A stretch of DNA of 7,298 nucleotides from an uncultured Collinsella sp. (GCA_902489965.1 CABUCA010000081.1:1-7298), one strand, 5' to 3'. Counted from the first letter of the stretch, positions 1-5,569 are shown. Program-made: numbers and translations. The notes: a model not told the origin generated them from the letters alone.

Positions 1-10
1 GGCCCGAAAG

Positions 11-22
11 AAAGGTAGGAGG
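11..22 (+). promoter_or_regulatory. Ribosome-binding site of arcA copy 1 (unusually close to the start)
   Basis: AAAGGTAGGAGG precedes the ATG. The best anti-16S match, AGGAGG at 17-22, leaves only two bases before the start codon, which is short. The weaker AAAGG at 11-15 gives a normal 9-base spacing and may be the working element. The protein's N-terminus matches the usual ADI start, so the start itself is not in doubt. The same arrangement precedes copy 2. Confidence 0.7.
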
Positions 23-24
23 CC

Positions 25-1266
25 ATGACGAAAGGTCTGCACGTGCCTTCCGAGATCGGCAAGCTCAGGAAGGTCTGCCTGCACCGTCCCGGCGACGAGC
101 TCCTCAACCTGCCGCCCGACGAGCTCGAGCGACTCCTGTTCGACGACGTCCCGTTCCTGGAGGTCGCGCAGCAGGAGCACGACACCTTCGCCCAGATCCT
201 GAGGGACCAGGGCGTGGAGGTCCTCTATCTCGAGAACCTCGTCGCCGAGGTGTTCGACCAGGTCCCCGGCGCCCGCGCCGAGTTCACCGACCAGTACATC
301 GCCGAGGCCGGCATCCGCGGCCAGCACATGCCGCAGATCGTCCGCGAGAAGCTGGACTCCATCGAGGACAACCTCGAGTTCGTCAAGAAGACCATGGCCG
401 GCATGACCAAGTCCGAGATCGACATGCCCCTCACGGCGTCCACGACCCTCGACTCCCTGGTCAACTCCGAGTCCGAGTCCGACCTGATCATCGACCCGAT
501 GCCCAACCTCTACTTCACCCGCGACCCGTTCGCGGTCGTCGGCGAGGGCGTCAACCTCAACCGCATGTACTCGGTCACCCGCAACCGCGAGACCCTGTAC
601 GGCAAGTACATCTTCAAGTACCACCCCGACTACAAGGACGTCTCGCTGTACTTCCGCCGCGACTGCCAGTTCCACACCGAGGGCGGCGACGTGCTGAACA
701 TCAACGAGAAGACCCTCGCCGTCGGCATCTCCCAGCGCACCCAGGCCGCCGCGATCGACGTCATGGCCCAGAACATCTTCTGGAACTCCGACTCCAAGGT
801 CGAGCGCATCCTGGCCTTCGACATCCCGGTCTCGCGCGCCTTCATGCACCTCGACACGGTCTTCACCCAGATCGACGTCGATAAGTTCACGATCCACCCC
901 GCCATCATGGGCACCCTGCGCGTCTACGAGCTGACCGCCGGCAAGAACCCGGGCGACGTGAACATCCGCCTGATCGAGGACACCCTCGAGCACGTCCTGG
1001 AGGACGCCACCGGCGTCGACCAGGTCAAGCTGATCCCCTGCGGCGGCGGCGACCCGATCGCGGCCTCCCGCGAGCAGTGGAACGACGGCTCCAACACCCT
1101 GTGCGTCGAGCCCGGCAAGATCTGCGTCTACGCCCGCAACACCGTCACCAACGACGTGCTGTACAAGGAGGGCCTGGACCTTCTCGTCGTGCCCTCCGCC
1201 GAGCTCTCCCGCGGCCGCGGCGGCCCGCGCTGCATGAGCATGCCCTTCTGGCGCGAGGACCTCTAA
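25..1266 (+). CDS. arcA: Arginine deiminase, copy 1
   Basis: Cytoplasmic arginine deiminase (EC 3.5.3.6): L-arginine + H2O to L-citrulline + NH3, the first step of the ADI pathway, which yields ATP and neutralises acid. The 413 residues fit the usual family length of about 400-420. The N-terminus (MTKGLHVPSEIGKLRKV, then LHRPGDEL) is typical. All catalytic elements of the guanidino-modifying fold are visible: FTRDPF with Asp167, HTEGGD with Glu219, MHLD with His275 and Asp277, and the C-terminal RGGPRCMSMP with nucleophile Cys403. The gene therefore looks intact and active. It encodes the same protein as copy 2 (3114-4355). Only 8 of 413 sense codons end in A or T, an extreme bias not seen in arcB or the transporter. 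Its promoter lies outside the window. A hairpin and the ArcT-like aminotransferase follow. Confidence 0.97.
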   Translation: MTKGLHVPSEIGKLRKVCLHRPGDELLNLPPDELERLLFDDVPFLEVAQQEHDTFAQILRDQGVEVLYLENLVAEVFDQVPGARAEFTDQYIAEAGIRGQHMPQIVREKLDSIEDNLEFVKKTMAGMTKSEIDMPLTASTTLDSLVNSESESDLIIDPMPNLYFTRDPFAVVGEGVNLNRMYSVTRNRETLYGKYIFKYHPDYKDVSLYFRRDCQFHTEGGDVLNINEKTLAVGISQRTQAAAIDVMAQNIFWNSDSKVERILAFDIPVSRAFMHLDTVFTQIDVDKFTIHPAIMGTLRVYELTAGKNPGDVNIRLIEDTLEHVLEDATGVDQVKLIPCGGGDPIAASREQWNDGSNTLCVEPGKICVYARNTVTNDVLYKEGLDLLVVPSAELSRGRGGPRCMSMPFWREDL

Positions 1267-1299
1267 GGTCTTTCAGGACCCGTACAGGTCATAATACAT

Positions 1300-1321
1300 A
1301 CATCTAGCTGCCATTAGATGT
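1300..1321 (+). repeat. Small inverted repeat after arcA copy 1
   Basis: ACATCTA (1300-1306) and TAGATGT (1315-1321) form a 7-bp AT-rich stem around an 8-base loop, just before the large hairpin at 1327-1360. It could be an operator or a minor RNA stem. The sequence gives no clear role. Confidence 0.4.
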
Positions 1322-1326
1322 CTCCC

Positions 1327-1360
1327 ATTGGGGCGGTGCGGGTTTTCGCACCGCCCCAAT
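1327..1360 (+). terminator. 14-bp GC-rich hairpin between arcA copy 1 and the aminotransferase
   Basis: ATTGGGGCGGTGCG (1327-1340) pairs perfectly with CGCACCGCCCCAAT (1347-1360) around the loop GGTTTT. The position after the arcA stop fits a terminator or a block to 3' decay. However, CTTGTATG follows rather than a run of T, so it is not a canonical intrinsic terminator. It may terminate only partly, or mark an mRNA processing point that separates arcA expression from the next gene. Confidence 0.6.
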
Positions 1361-1415
1361 CTTGTATGAGGGACGTCAACACGATTGGATGACTGCTTTT
1401 GTAAGGAGCTTGGCC

Positions 1416-2540
1416 ATGGACATCAAGACGATTGGCGTTGAGGAATGGCTCAACGTTTGGGAGAAAAGTGCCACGTGGGACATCGCCCAGTCGACGATCT
1501 CGTCGCTCACCATGGGCGAGCTGCGCGCGCTCGATGAGCAGGACGGCGCCACGTTCTACGAGCGCTTGGACCGCGAGAAGATGAACTACGGCTGGATCGA
1601 GGGCTCGCCGGAGTTTAAGGCCGTGGTTGCCAAGCTGTATCGTCGGGAGGTCAATCCCGACCACATTCTGCAGACCAATGGCTGCACGGGTGCGAACCTC
1701 AACGCCATCATGGCCGTGGTCGAGCCCGGCGACCACGTTATCGCCGAGTGGCCCACCTACGCGCCGCTCTACGAGATTCCGCGCACGCTGGGCGCCGAGG
1801 TCGAGTATTGGGAGCTTTGCGAGGAACTCGGCTGGAAGCCCGATATCGAGGAACTCAAGCGCTTGGTGCGCCCCAACACCAAGCTTATCTGCATAAACAA
1901 CGCATCGAACCCCATCGGTACGGTGCTCGATACCGATATGCTCGGCCAGATTGCCGAGATCGCCCGTTCGGTGGGCGCCTACGTGCTGTGCGACGAGGTG
2001 TATCTGCCGCTCGAAAACACTGAGTCCTTTATGTCGATGGTCGACGTGTACGAGAGGGCCATTGTCACCAACTCGTTGTCGAAGACCTATTCGACGCCTG
2101 CGGCCCGCGTGGGCTGGGTCGTGGCCGACGAAGAGGTGTCCAACCGCATCCGTACCTATCGCGATTACACCATGATCTGCGGCGGTGTGTTCAACGACGC
2201 CTTGGCGACCTATGTGCTTGAGCACAAGGACAAGATCCTCGAGCGCAATCGCAAGATCGTGTTTGGCAACCGCGATATCGCGCAGGCTTGGATCGATACG
2301 CAGCATCGCGTTTCCTGGACGGCCCCACAGGGCGTGTCTACCTCGTTTATCCAGCTGGATATTCCCGAGGACGACGAGGAGTTCTGCAAGCGCCTGCTGT
2401 CCGAGAGGGGAGTGCTGCTGGTACCCGGCAGCCGCTTTGAGCTTCCCTGTGGCGCACGCCTGGGCTACTGCGCGAGCGAGGACGTTCTGCGCGAGGGCCT
2501 GAGGCTTTTGGGCGAGGCGCTGGCGGAGTTTGATCGCTAG
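1416..2540 (+). CDS. arcT: PLP-dependent aminotransferase, class I/II fold, ArcT-like
   Basis: A 374-residue fold-type I PLP enzyme, presumably cytoplasmic. Visible cofactor elements are Tyr115 in WPTYAP (ring stacking), NNASNPIGT at 161-169 (a variant of the usual NPNNPTG), CDEVY with Asp193 (pyridine nitrogen) and Tyr196, NSLSKTYS with Schiff-base Lys223, and Arg231 in AARVGW (phosphate). Arg348 in CGARLGY is the likely substrate-carboxylate arginine. The ATG at 1416 is chosen because AAGGAG (1403-1408) lies 7 bases upstream; a TTG at 1362 would overlap the preceding hairpin and has no RBS. ADI clusters of Lactobacillus sakei and Lactococcus carry a putative transaminase gene, arcT, and the context here suggests the same kind of enzyme. 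Substrate and reaction are unknown; relatives include capreomycidine-synthase-like enzymes, so more than simple transamination is possible. It uses many more T-ending codons than arcA. It ends at its own terminator (2590-2628), so it is not co-transcribed with arcA copy 2 from this side. Confidence 0.85.
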   Translation: MDIKTIGVEEWLNVWEKSATWDIAQSTISSLTMGELRALDEQDGATFYERLDREKMNYGWIEGSPEFKAVVAKLYRREVNPDHILQTNGCTGANLNAIMAVVEPGDHVIAEWPTYAPLYEIPRTLGAEVEYWELCEELGWKPDIEELKRLVRPNTKLICINNASNPIGTVLDTDMLGQIAEIARSVGAYVLCDEVYLPLENTESFMSMVDVYERAIVTNSLSKTYSTPAARVGWVVADEEVSNRIRTYRDYTMICGGVFNDALATYVLEHKDKILERNRKIVFGNRDIAQAWIDTQHRVSWTAPQGVSTSFIQLDIPEDDEEFCKRLLSERGVLLVPGSRFELPCGARLGYCASEDVLREGLRLLGEALAEFDR

Positions 2541-2546
2541 GATTCC

Positions 2547-2588
2547 GATGATCTTCGAGGGCGTTATCTAAATTGGCCGAAGATAATC
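2547..2588 (+). repeat. Inverted repeat before the aminotransferase terminator
   Basis: GATGATCTTCG (2547-2557) pairs with CGAAGATAATC (2578-2588) with one mismatch and a 20-base loop. It ends immediately before the terminator stem and could fold as an extra 3' hairpin in the same transcript. Confidence 0.45.
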
Positions 2589-2589
2589 G

Positions 2590-2628
2590 AAAACGGACCC
2601 GTTTCCCTAGTGAAGCGGGTCCGTTTTT
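2590..2628 (+). terminator. Rho-independent terminator after the aminotransferase
   Basis: AAAACGGACCCG (2590-2601) pairs perfectly with CGGGTCCGTTTT (2616-2627), and the loop can add TTC/GAA pairs. The stem runs into five T residues (2624-2628) followed by CT. It lies 50 bp after the stop codon. This is the most convincing intrinsic terminator in the window, and it separates the aminotransferase from the arcA copy 2 unit. Confidence 0.92.
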
Positions 2629-2703
2629 CTATACCGAGAAGTCAAGTTGCTACAAATGGGGCCGTAAAGCGAGCCGGTATCCGCTGGGCCTTATACTGAG
2701 TTT

Positions 2704-2737
2704 CCGGTGAACGGTATCAAGCGTCTGGTAAACGGTA
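2704..2737 (+). promoter_or_regulatory. Direct repeat with 21-bp period, possible operator pair
   Basis: CCGGTGAACGGTA (2704-2716) and CTGGTAAACGGTA (2725-2737) match at 11 of 13 positions and are spaced 21 bp apart, about two turns of the helix, so both would face the same side of the DNA. The core GGTGAACGG recurs as an exact inverted copy, CCGTTCACC, at 2966-2974. This looks like paired binding sites of an unidentified regulator. Confidence 0.45.
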
Positions 2738-2751
2738 ATTTATTTACCAGA
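2724..2751. repeat. 9-bp inverted repeat, possible operator
   Basis: TCTGGTAAA (2724-2732) and TTTACCAGA (2743-2751) form a perfect dyad with a 10-base centre. It overlaps the second unit of the 21-bp-phased repeat. It lies far upstream of arcA copy 2 and has no T-tail, so a protein-binding dyad seems more likely than a terminator. Confidence 0.5.
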
Positions 2752-2790
2752 AATGAATAGGACAAACTTTTTTCTGAATAAAAATGAAAA
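2752..2790 (+). promoter_or_regulatory. ARG-box-like sites, candidate ArgR/AhrC binding
   Basis: TCTGAATAAAAATGAAAA at 2773-2790 contains the 11-base block TGAATAAAAAT, which agrees with the Gram-positive ARG box as I recall it (CATGAATAAAAATKCAAK), about 14 of 18 positions. A weaker site starting AATGAATA at 2752 lies exactly 21 bp upstream, the 18+3 spacing typical of tandem ARG boxes. An inverted copy of ATGAATAG, CTATTCAT, occurs at 2820-2827. ArgR-type regulators commonly control ADI genes in response to arginine. The regulator gene is not in the window. Confidence 0.5.
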
Positions 2791-2800
2791 TGGTTGAGAC

Positions 2801-2814
2801 GCGGTATGAACCGC
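2801..2814. repeat. Short palindrome GCGGT-N4-ACCGC
   Basis: GCGGT (2801-2805) and ACCGC (2810-2814) are perfect inverted halves around ATGA, just downstream of the ARG-box-like sites. It is a possible binding site, but is short enough to be chance. Confidence 0.3.
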
Positions 2815-2963
2815 TAATTCTATTCATAGCTTTAGTGGAAATATGCAATTTGAGGATGGTTTAACAAAGTTAAGTTCCATTTGATTTTAGGATTGAAAAC
2901 GCGTTTAAGCACGTAAATACGCTTTATTAAGATGAAGTGTGCCATGCGTGAAGTATATGTGTA

Positions 2964-2997
2964 TGCCGTTCACCCCCTATAAAAAACCGTTCGGGGG
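2964..2997 (-). promoter_or_regulatory. Second 21-bp-phased repeat pair, in inverted orientation, around a TATAAA
   Basis: CCGTTC occurs at 2966-2971 and 2987-2992, again 21 bp apart. The first is part of CCGTTCACC, the exact reverse complement of GGTGAACGG at 2706-2714. TATAAA at 2978-2983, a possible -10 element, sits between the two units, so a bound protein would cover it. CCCCC (2973-2977) and GGGGG (2993-2997) can also pair. Together with 2704-2737 the layout resembles two facing operator pairs about 260 bp apart. Confidence 0.4.
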
Positions 2998-3002
2998 CAA
3001 GG

Positions 3003-3031
3003 TGGAAGTATGGGCTGATTTTGGATATAAA
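3003..3031 (+). promoter_or_regulatory. Candidate promoter of the arcA2-arcB-transporter unit
   Basis: TATAAA at 3026-3031 is a good -10-like element 82 bases before the arcA copy 2 start. The hexamer 17 bases upstream, TGGAAG (3003-3008), matches TTGACA poorly, which would fit a promoter needing an activator. The competing -10 candidate is the TATAAA at 2978-2983. The transcription start cannot be decided from the sequence. Confidence 0.3.
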
Positions 3032-3077
3032 TATGTCGTCAGCAATAACGCCTCACACGGAGGGGCGCTAACGAATC

Positions 3078-3093
3078 GGCCCTGACAAGGGCC
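3078..3093 (+). repeat. Leader hairpin before the arcA copy 2 RBS
   Basis: GGCCCT (3078-3083) pairs with AGGGCC (3088-3093) around GACA. The stem ends 7 bases before the AAAGG part of the ribosome-binding site. The repeat shared with copy 1 starts at or before 3090, inside this hairpin, so whether copy 1 has the same stem cannot be seen. Confidence 0.4.
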
Positions 3094-3099
3094 CGAAAG

Positions 3100-3111
3100 A
3101 AAGGTAGGAGG
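3100..3111 (+). promoter_or_regulatory. Ribosome-binding site of arcA copy 2
   Basis: AAAGGTAGGAGG ends two bases before the ATG at 3114, as in copy 1. The AAAGG portion (3100-3104) is at normal distance; AGGAGG (3106-3111) is closer than usual. Confidence 0.7.
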
Positions 3112-3113
3112 CC

Positions 3114-4355
3114 ATGACGAAAGGTCTGCACGTGCCTTCCGAGATCGGCAAGCTCAGGAAGGTCTGCCTGCACCGTCCCGGCGACGAGCTCCTCAACCTG
3201 CCGCCCGACGAGCTCGAGCGACTCCTGTTCGACGACGTCCCGTTCCTGGAGGTCGCGCAGCAGGAGCACGACACCTTCGCCCAGATCCTGAGGGACCAGG
3301 GCGTGGAGGTCCTCTATCTCGAGAACCTCGTCGCCGAGGTGTTCGACCAGGTCCCCGGCGCCCGCGCCGAGTTCACCGACCAGTACATCGCCGAGGCCGG
3401 CATCCGCGGCCAGCACATGCCGCAGATCGTCCGCGAGAAGCTGGACTCCATCGAGGACAACCTCGAGTTCGTCAAGAAGACCATGGCCGGCATGACCAAG
3501 TCCGAGATCGACATGCCCCTCACGGCGTCCACGACCCTCGACTCCCTGGTCAACTCCGAGTCCGAGTCCGACCTGATCATCGACCCGATGCCCAACCTCT
3601 ACTTCACCCGCGACCCGTTCGCGGTCGTCGGCGAGGGCGTCAACCTCAACCGCATGTACTCGGTCACCCGCAACCGCGAGACCCTGTACGGCAAGTACAT
3701 CTTCAAGTACCACCCCGACTACAAGGACGTCTCGCTGTACTTCCGCCGCGACTGCCAGTTCCACACCGAGGGCGGCGACGTGCTGAACATCAACGAGAAG
3801 ACCCTCGCCGTCGGCATCTCCCAGCGCACCCAGGCCGCCGCGATCGACGTCATGGCCCAGAACATCTTCTGGAACTCCGACTCCAAGGTCGAGCGCATCC
3901 TGGCCTTCGACATCCCGGTCTCGCGCGCCTTCATGCACCTCGACACGGTCTTCACCCAGATCGACGTCGATAAGTTCACGATCCACCCCGCCATCATGGG
4001 CACCCTGCGCGTCTACGAGCTGACCGCCGGCAAGAACCCGGGCGACGTGAACATCCGCCTGATCGAGGACACCCTCGAGCACGTCCTGGAGGACGCCACC
4101 GGCGTCGACCAGGTCAAGCTGATCCCCTGCGGCGGCGGCGACCCGATCGCGGCCTCCCGCGAGCAGTGGAACGACGGCTCCAACACCCTGTGCGTCGAGC
4201 CCGGCAAGATCTGCGTCTACGCCCGCAACACCGTCACCAACGACGTGCTGTACAAGGAGGGCCTGGACCTTCTCGTCGTGCCCTCCGCCGAGCTCTCCCG
4301 CGGCCGCGGCGGCCCGCGCTGCATGAGCATGCCCTTCTGGCGCGAGGACCTCTAA
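3114..4355 (+). CDS. arcA: Arginine deiminase, copy 2
   Basis: The encoded 413-residue protein is identical to copy 1, with the same catalytic set (Asp167, Glu219, His275, Asp277, Cys403), so both enzymes should be active and interchangeable. This copy sits in the classical order arcA-arcB-transporter, with 105 bp to arcB, and follows a long regulatory region, so it is probably the regulated operon copy. Two hairpins without a T-tail lie between it and arcB and may set transcript ratios. As in copy 1, nearly every codon ends in C or G, whereas arcB and the transporter freely use GCT, GGT, CGT and GTT. Identity at the DNA level means the duplication is recent or the copies are kept alike by gene conversion. 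Confidence 0.97.
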   Translation: MTKGLHVPSEIGKLRKVCLHRPGDELLNLPPDELERLLFDDVPFLEVAQQEHDTFAQILRDQGVEVLYLENLVAEVFDQVPGARAEFTDQYIAEAGIRGQHMPQIVREKLDSIEDNLEFVKKTMAGMTKSEIDMPLTASTTLDSLVNSESESDLIIDPMPNLYFTRDPFAVVGEGVNLNRMYSVTRNRETLYGKYIFKYHPDYKDVSLYFRRDCQFHTEGGDVLNINEKTLAVGISQRTQAAAIDVMAQNIFWNSDSKVERILAFDIPVSRAFMHLDTVFTQIDVDKFTIHPAIMGTLRVYELTAGKNPGDVNIRLIEDTLEHVLEDATGVDQVKLIPCGGGDPIAASREQWNDGSNTLCVEPGKICVYARNTVTNDVLYKEGLDLLVVPSAELSRGRGGPRCMSMPFWREDL

Positions 4356-4367
4356 GTCTTTCCGTTT

Positions 4368-4396
4368 CCGGTGCGGTCCCCCTACAACCGCACCGG
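4368..4396 (+). terminator. Intercistronic hairpin 1 between arcA copy 2 and arcB
   Basis: CCGGTGCGGT (4368-4377) pairs perfectly with ACCGCACCGG (4387-4396) around a 9-base loop, starting 13 bases after the arcA stop codon. No T-run follows. A partial terminator or an mRNA-stabilising or processing element is more likely than a full stop, because arcB has no obvious separate promoter. Confidence 0.55.
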
Positions 4397-4400
4397 CTTC

Positions 4401-4415
4401 GCCCGTTAAACGGGC
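4401..4415 (+). repeat. Intercistronic hairpin 2 between arcA copy 2 and arcB
   Basis: GCCCG (4401-4405) and CGGGC (4411-4415) pair around TTAAA, forming a compact stem four bases after hairpin 1. The two could stack into a barrier to exonucleases. The sequence after it (AACACTAATACTTACG) is AT-rich but not a T-run. Confidence 0.5.
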
Positions 4416-4460
4416 AACACTAATACTTACGCAATTCATTTCTTCGAAAGGAATCGAACC

Positions 4461-5456
4461 ATGGGTGTTAACCTCTCCGGCCGTAGCTTCCTCAAGCTTC
4501 TCGACCTCACCACCGAGGAGATCGAGTACCTGCTCAAGCTTTCCAAGAACTTCAAGGATATGAAGCGCGCTGGCGTTCCGCACCGCTATCTCGAGGGCAA
4601 GAACATCGTTCTGCTCTTCCAGAAGACCTCCACTCGTACCCGCTGCGCCTTCGAGGTCGGCGGCATGGATCTGGGCATGGGCGTCACCTACCTCGATCCG
4701 GGTTCGTCGCAGATGGGCAAGAAGGAGTCCATCGAGGACACCGCCCGCGTTCTCGGCCGCATGTATGACGGCATCGAGTTCCGTGGCTTTGCCCAGGACG
4801 ACGTCGAGGAGCTCGCTGCTAAGTCCGGCGTGCCTGTCTGGAACGGCCTGACCACCGAGTGGCATCCCACCCAGATGCTCGCCGACATCCTGACCGTCCA
4901 GGAGAACTTCAACTACGACATCAAGGGCAAGACTCTCGTCTTCATGGGCGACTGCAAGAACAACGTTGCTCGCTCCCTCATGGTCGTCTGCTCCAAGCTC
5001 GGTATGAACTTCGTGGCCTGCGGCCCCGAGGAGTGCATGCCCGCTGACGACGTCATCGAGGCCTGCAAGCCCATCGCCGAGGCCAACGGCTGCACCATCA
5101 AGCTGACCACCGACGTCAAGGCCGGCGTCACCGGTGCCGACGTTATCTACACCGACGTGTGGGTCTCCATGGGCGAGCCCGACGAGGTCTGGGCCGAGCG
5201 CATCGCTCAGCTTACCCCGTATCGTGTTACCTCCGAGGTCATGGCTATGGCCAACCCGGGTGCCATCTTCCTGCACTGCCTGCCCAGCTTCCACGACACC
5301 AACACCACGATTGGCGCAGAGAAGTGCGAGCAGTTCGGCATCACCGAGCAGGAGGTCACCGACGAGGTCTTCGAGAGCCCCGCTTCCAAGGTCTTCGACG
5401 AGGCCGAGAACCGCATGCACACCATCAAGGCTGTCATGTACGCCACGCTCAAGTAA
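4461..5456 (+). CDS. arcB: Ornithine carbamoyltransferase, catabolic
   Basis: Cytoplasmic ornithine carbamoyltransferase (EC 2.1.3.3). In this context it runs catabolically: citrulline + phosphate to ornithine + carbamoyl phosphate. The 331 residues match the family. The carbamoyl-phosphate motif STRTR is at 57-61 and HPTQ at 135-138. The ornithine-binding loop DVWVSMGE is at 232-239, and HCLPSFHD at 272-279 carries the active-site Cys273 (more often HCLPAFHD). The SMG loop favours ornithine over putrescine or aspartate as substrate. The ATG is supported by AAAGGA (4447-4452) with an 8-base spacing. Catabolic and anabolic enzymes look alike in sequence; the role is assigned from its place between arcA and the transporter. 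No arginine biosynthesis genes are nearby. A strong hairpin follows the stop codon. Confidence 0.95.
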   Translation: MGVNLSGRSFLKLLDLTTEEIEYLLKLSKNFKDMKRAGVPHRYLEGKNIVLLFQKTSTRTRCAFEVGGMDLGMGVTYLDPGSSQMGKKESIEDTARVLGRMYDGIEFRGFAQDDVEELAAKSGVPVWNGLTTEWHPTQMLADILTVQENFNYDIKGKTLVFMGDCKNNVARSLMVVCSKLGMNFVACGPEECMPADDVIEACKPIAEANGCTIKLTTDVKAGVTGADVIYTDVWVSMGEPDEVWAERIAQLTPYRVTSEVMAMANPGAIFLHCLPSFHDTNTTIGAEKCEQFGITEQEVTDEVFESPASKVFDEAENRMHTIKAVMYATLK

Positions 5457-5471
5457 GAGCATCTAGCATCT

Positions 5472-5503
5472 CGCTCGGGGTGTCTTGCTGCACACCCCGA
5501 GCG
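5472..5503 (+). terminator. Strong hairpin after arcB, probable terminator or attenuator
   Basis: CGCTCGGGGTGT (5472-5483) pairs perfectly over 12 bp with ACACCCCGAGCG (5492-5503), loop of 8 bases. It is followed by GCTTTGTCT, only a weak T-tract, so termination may be incomplete. It lies 15 bases after the arcB stop and 100 bases before the transporter start, so it may lower transporter expression relative to arcB. Confidence 0.65.
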
Positions 5504-5520
5504 GCTTTGTCTGGTAAATA

Positions 5521-5569
5521 TCTCGCGTCGGGCGGTGGGCACGGCACGGAAGATCCGCTTAGCGCGAGA
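5521..5569 (+). repeat. Leader inverted repeat upstream of the transporter gene
   Basis: TCTCGCG (5521-5527) pairs with CGCGAGA (5563-5569). Inside a symmetric 4-base internal loop, GCGG (5532-5535) can pair with CCGC (5555-5558). The stem ends 17 bases before the ribosome-binding site and does not cover it. It may be leader structure or a protein-binding site. Confidence 0.35.

Larger units (their letters stand above)
1..1267 (+). repeat. Long direct repeat, left copy (arcA copy 1 with its RBS)
   Basis: This stretch matches 3090-4356 at a constant offset of 3089 bp. I saw no difference when reading the two side by side, and translations in several frames on both strands agree, which leaves little room for silent differences. 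The match covers 24 bp of leader, the whole arcA gene and one base after the stop codon. The copies then diverge: copy 1 continues GTCTTTCAGG and copy 2 continues TCTTTCCGTT, so a trace of similarity (TCTTTC, shifted by one base) survives. The left end is cut by the window edge, so the repeat may be longer. Confidence 0.97.
2629..3113. other. Long non-coding regulatory region upstream of arcA copy 2
   Basis: These 485 bp hold no convincing gene. From about 2740 to 3050 the DNA is markedly AT-rich in an otherwise GC-rich locus. It contains phased short repeats, an ARG-box-like element, several dyads, TATAAA elements and a hairpin before the ribosome-binding site; these are listed separately. 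Its length and content suggest that the arcA2-arcB-transporter unit is controlled here by more than one regulator. Confidence 0.7.
3090..4356 (+). repeat. Long direct repeat, right copy (arcA copy 2 with its RBS)
   Basis: Right-hand partner of 1-1267. The 1822 bp between the two copies contains the aminotransferase and the regulatory region. Recombination between the copies would remove 3089 bp, leaving one arcA. The right boundary lies one base after the stop codon, where two unrelated intergenic sequences begin. Confidence 0.97.

Noticed and set aside
1362..1415. Upstream TTG start adding 18 residues to the aminotransferase
   Set aside because: It has no ribosome-binding site and starts in the base of a hairpin; AAGGAG at 1403-1408 points to the ATG at 1416.
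1314..2306. 330-codon open frame on the minus strand over the aminotransferase
   Set aside because: It overlaps a gene with a complete PLP active site, has no recognisable motifs and is explained by codon bias.
2932..2982. 16-residue open frame (MKCAMREVYVYAVHPL) as a possible leader peptide before arcA copy 2
   Set aside because: No convincing ribosome-binding site, only one arginine codon and no attenuator structure tied to it; it also overlaps the repeat pair and TATAAA.
1268..3089. Mobile element or insertion sequence carrying the aminotransferase between the arcA copies
   Set aside because: No transposase or integrase, no terminal inverted repeats and no short target duplications; the flanking repeats are the arcA genes themselves.
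1..4356. arcA duplication as a pure assembly artefact
   Set aside because: The downstream flanks are unrelated and each is a plausible intergenic region with its own hairpins; it cannot be excluded fully because the sequence upstream of copy 1 is outside the window.
3039..5462. 807-codon open frame on the minus strand across arcA copy 2 and arcB
   Set aside because: It is antisense to two certain genes, its product is low-complexity (rich in V, D, L, G, A, E), and strong C/G third-position bias in the sense genes removes stop codons on the other strand.
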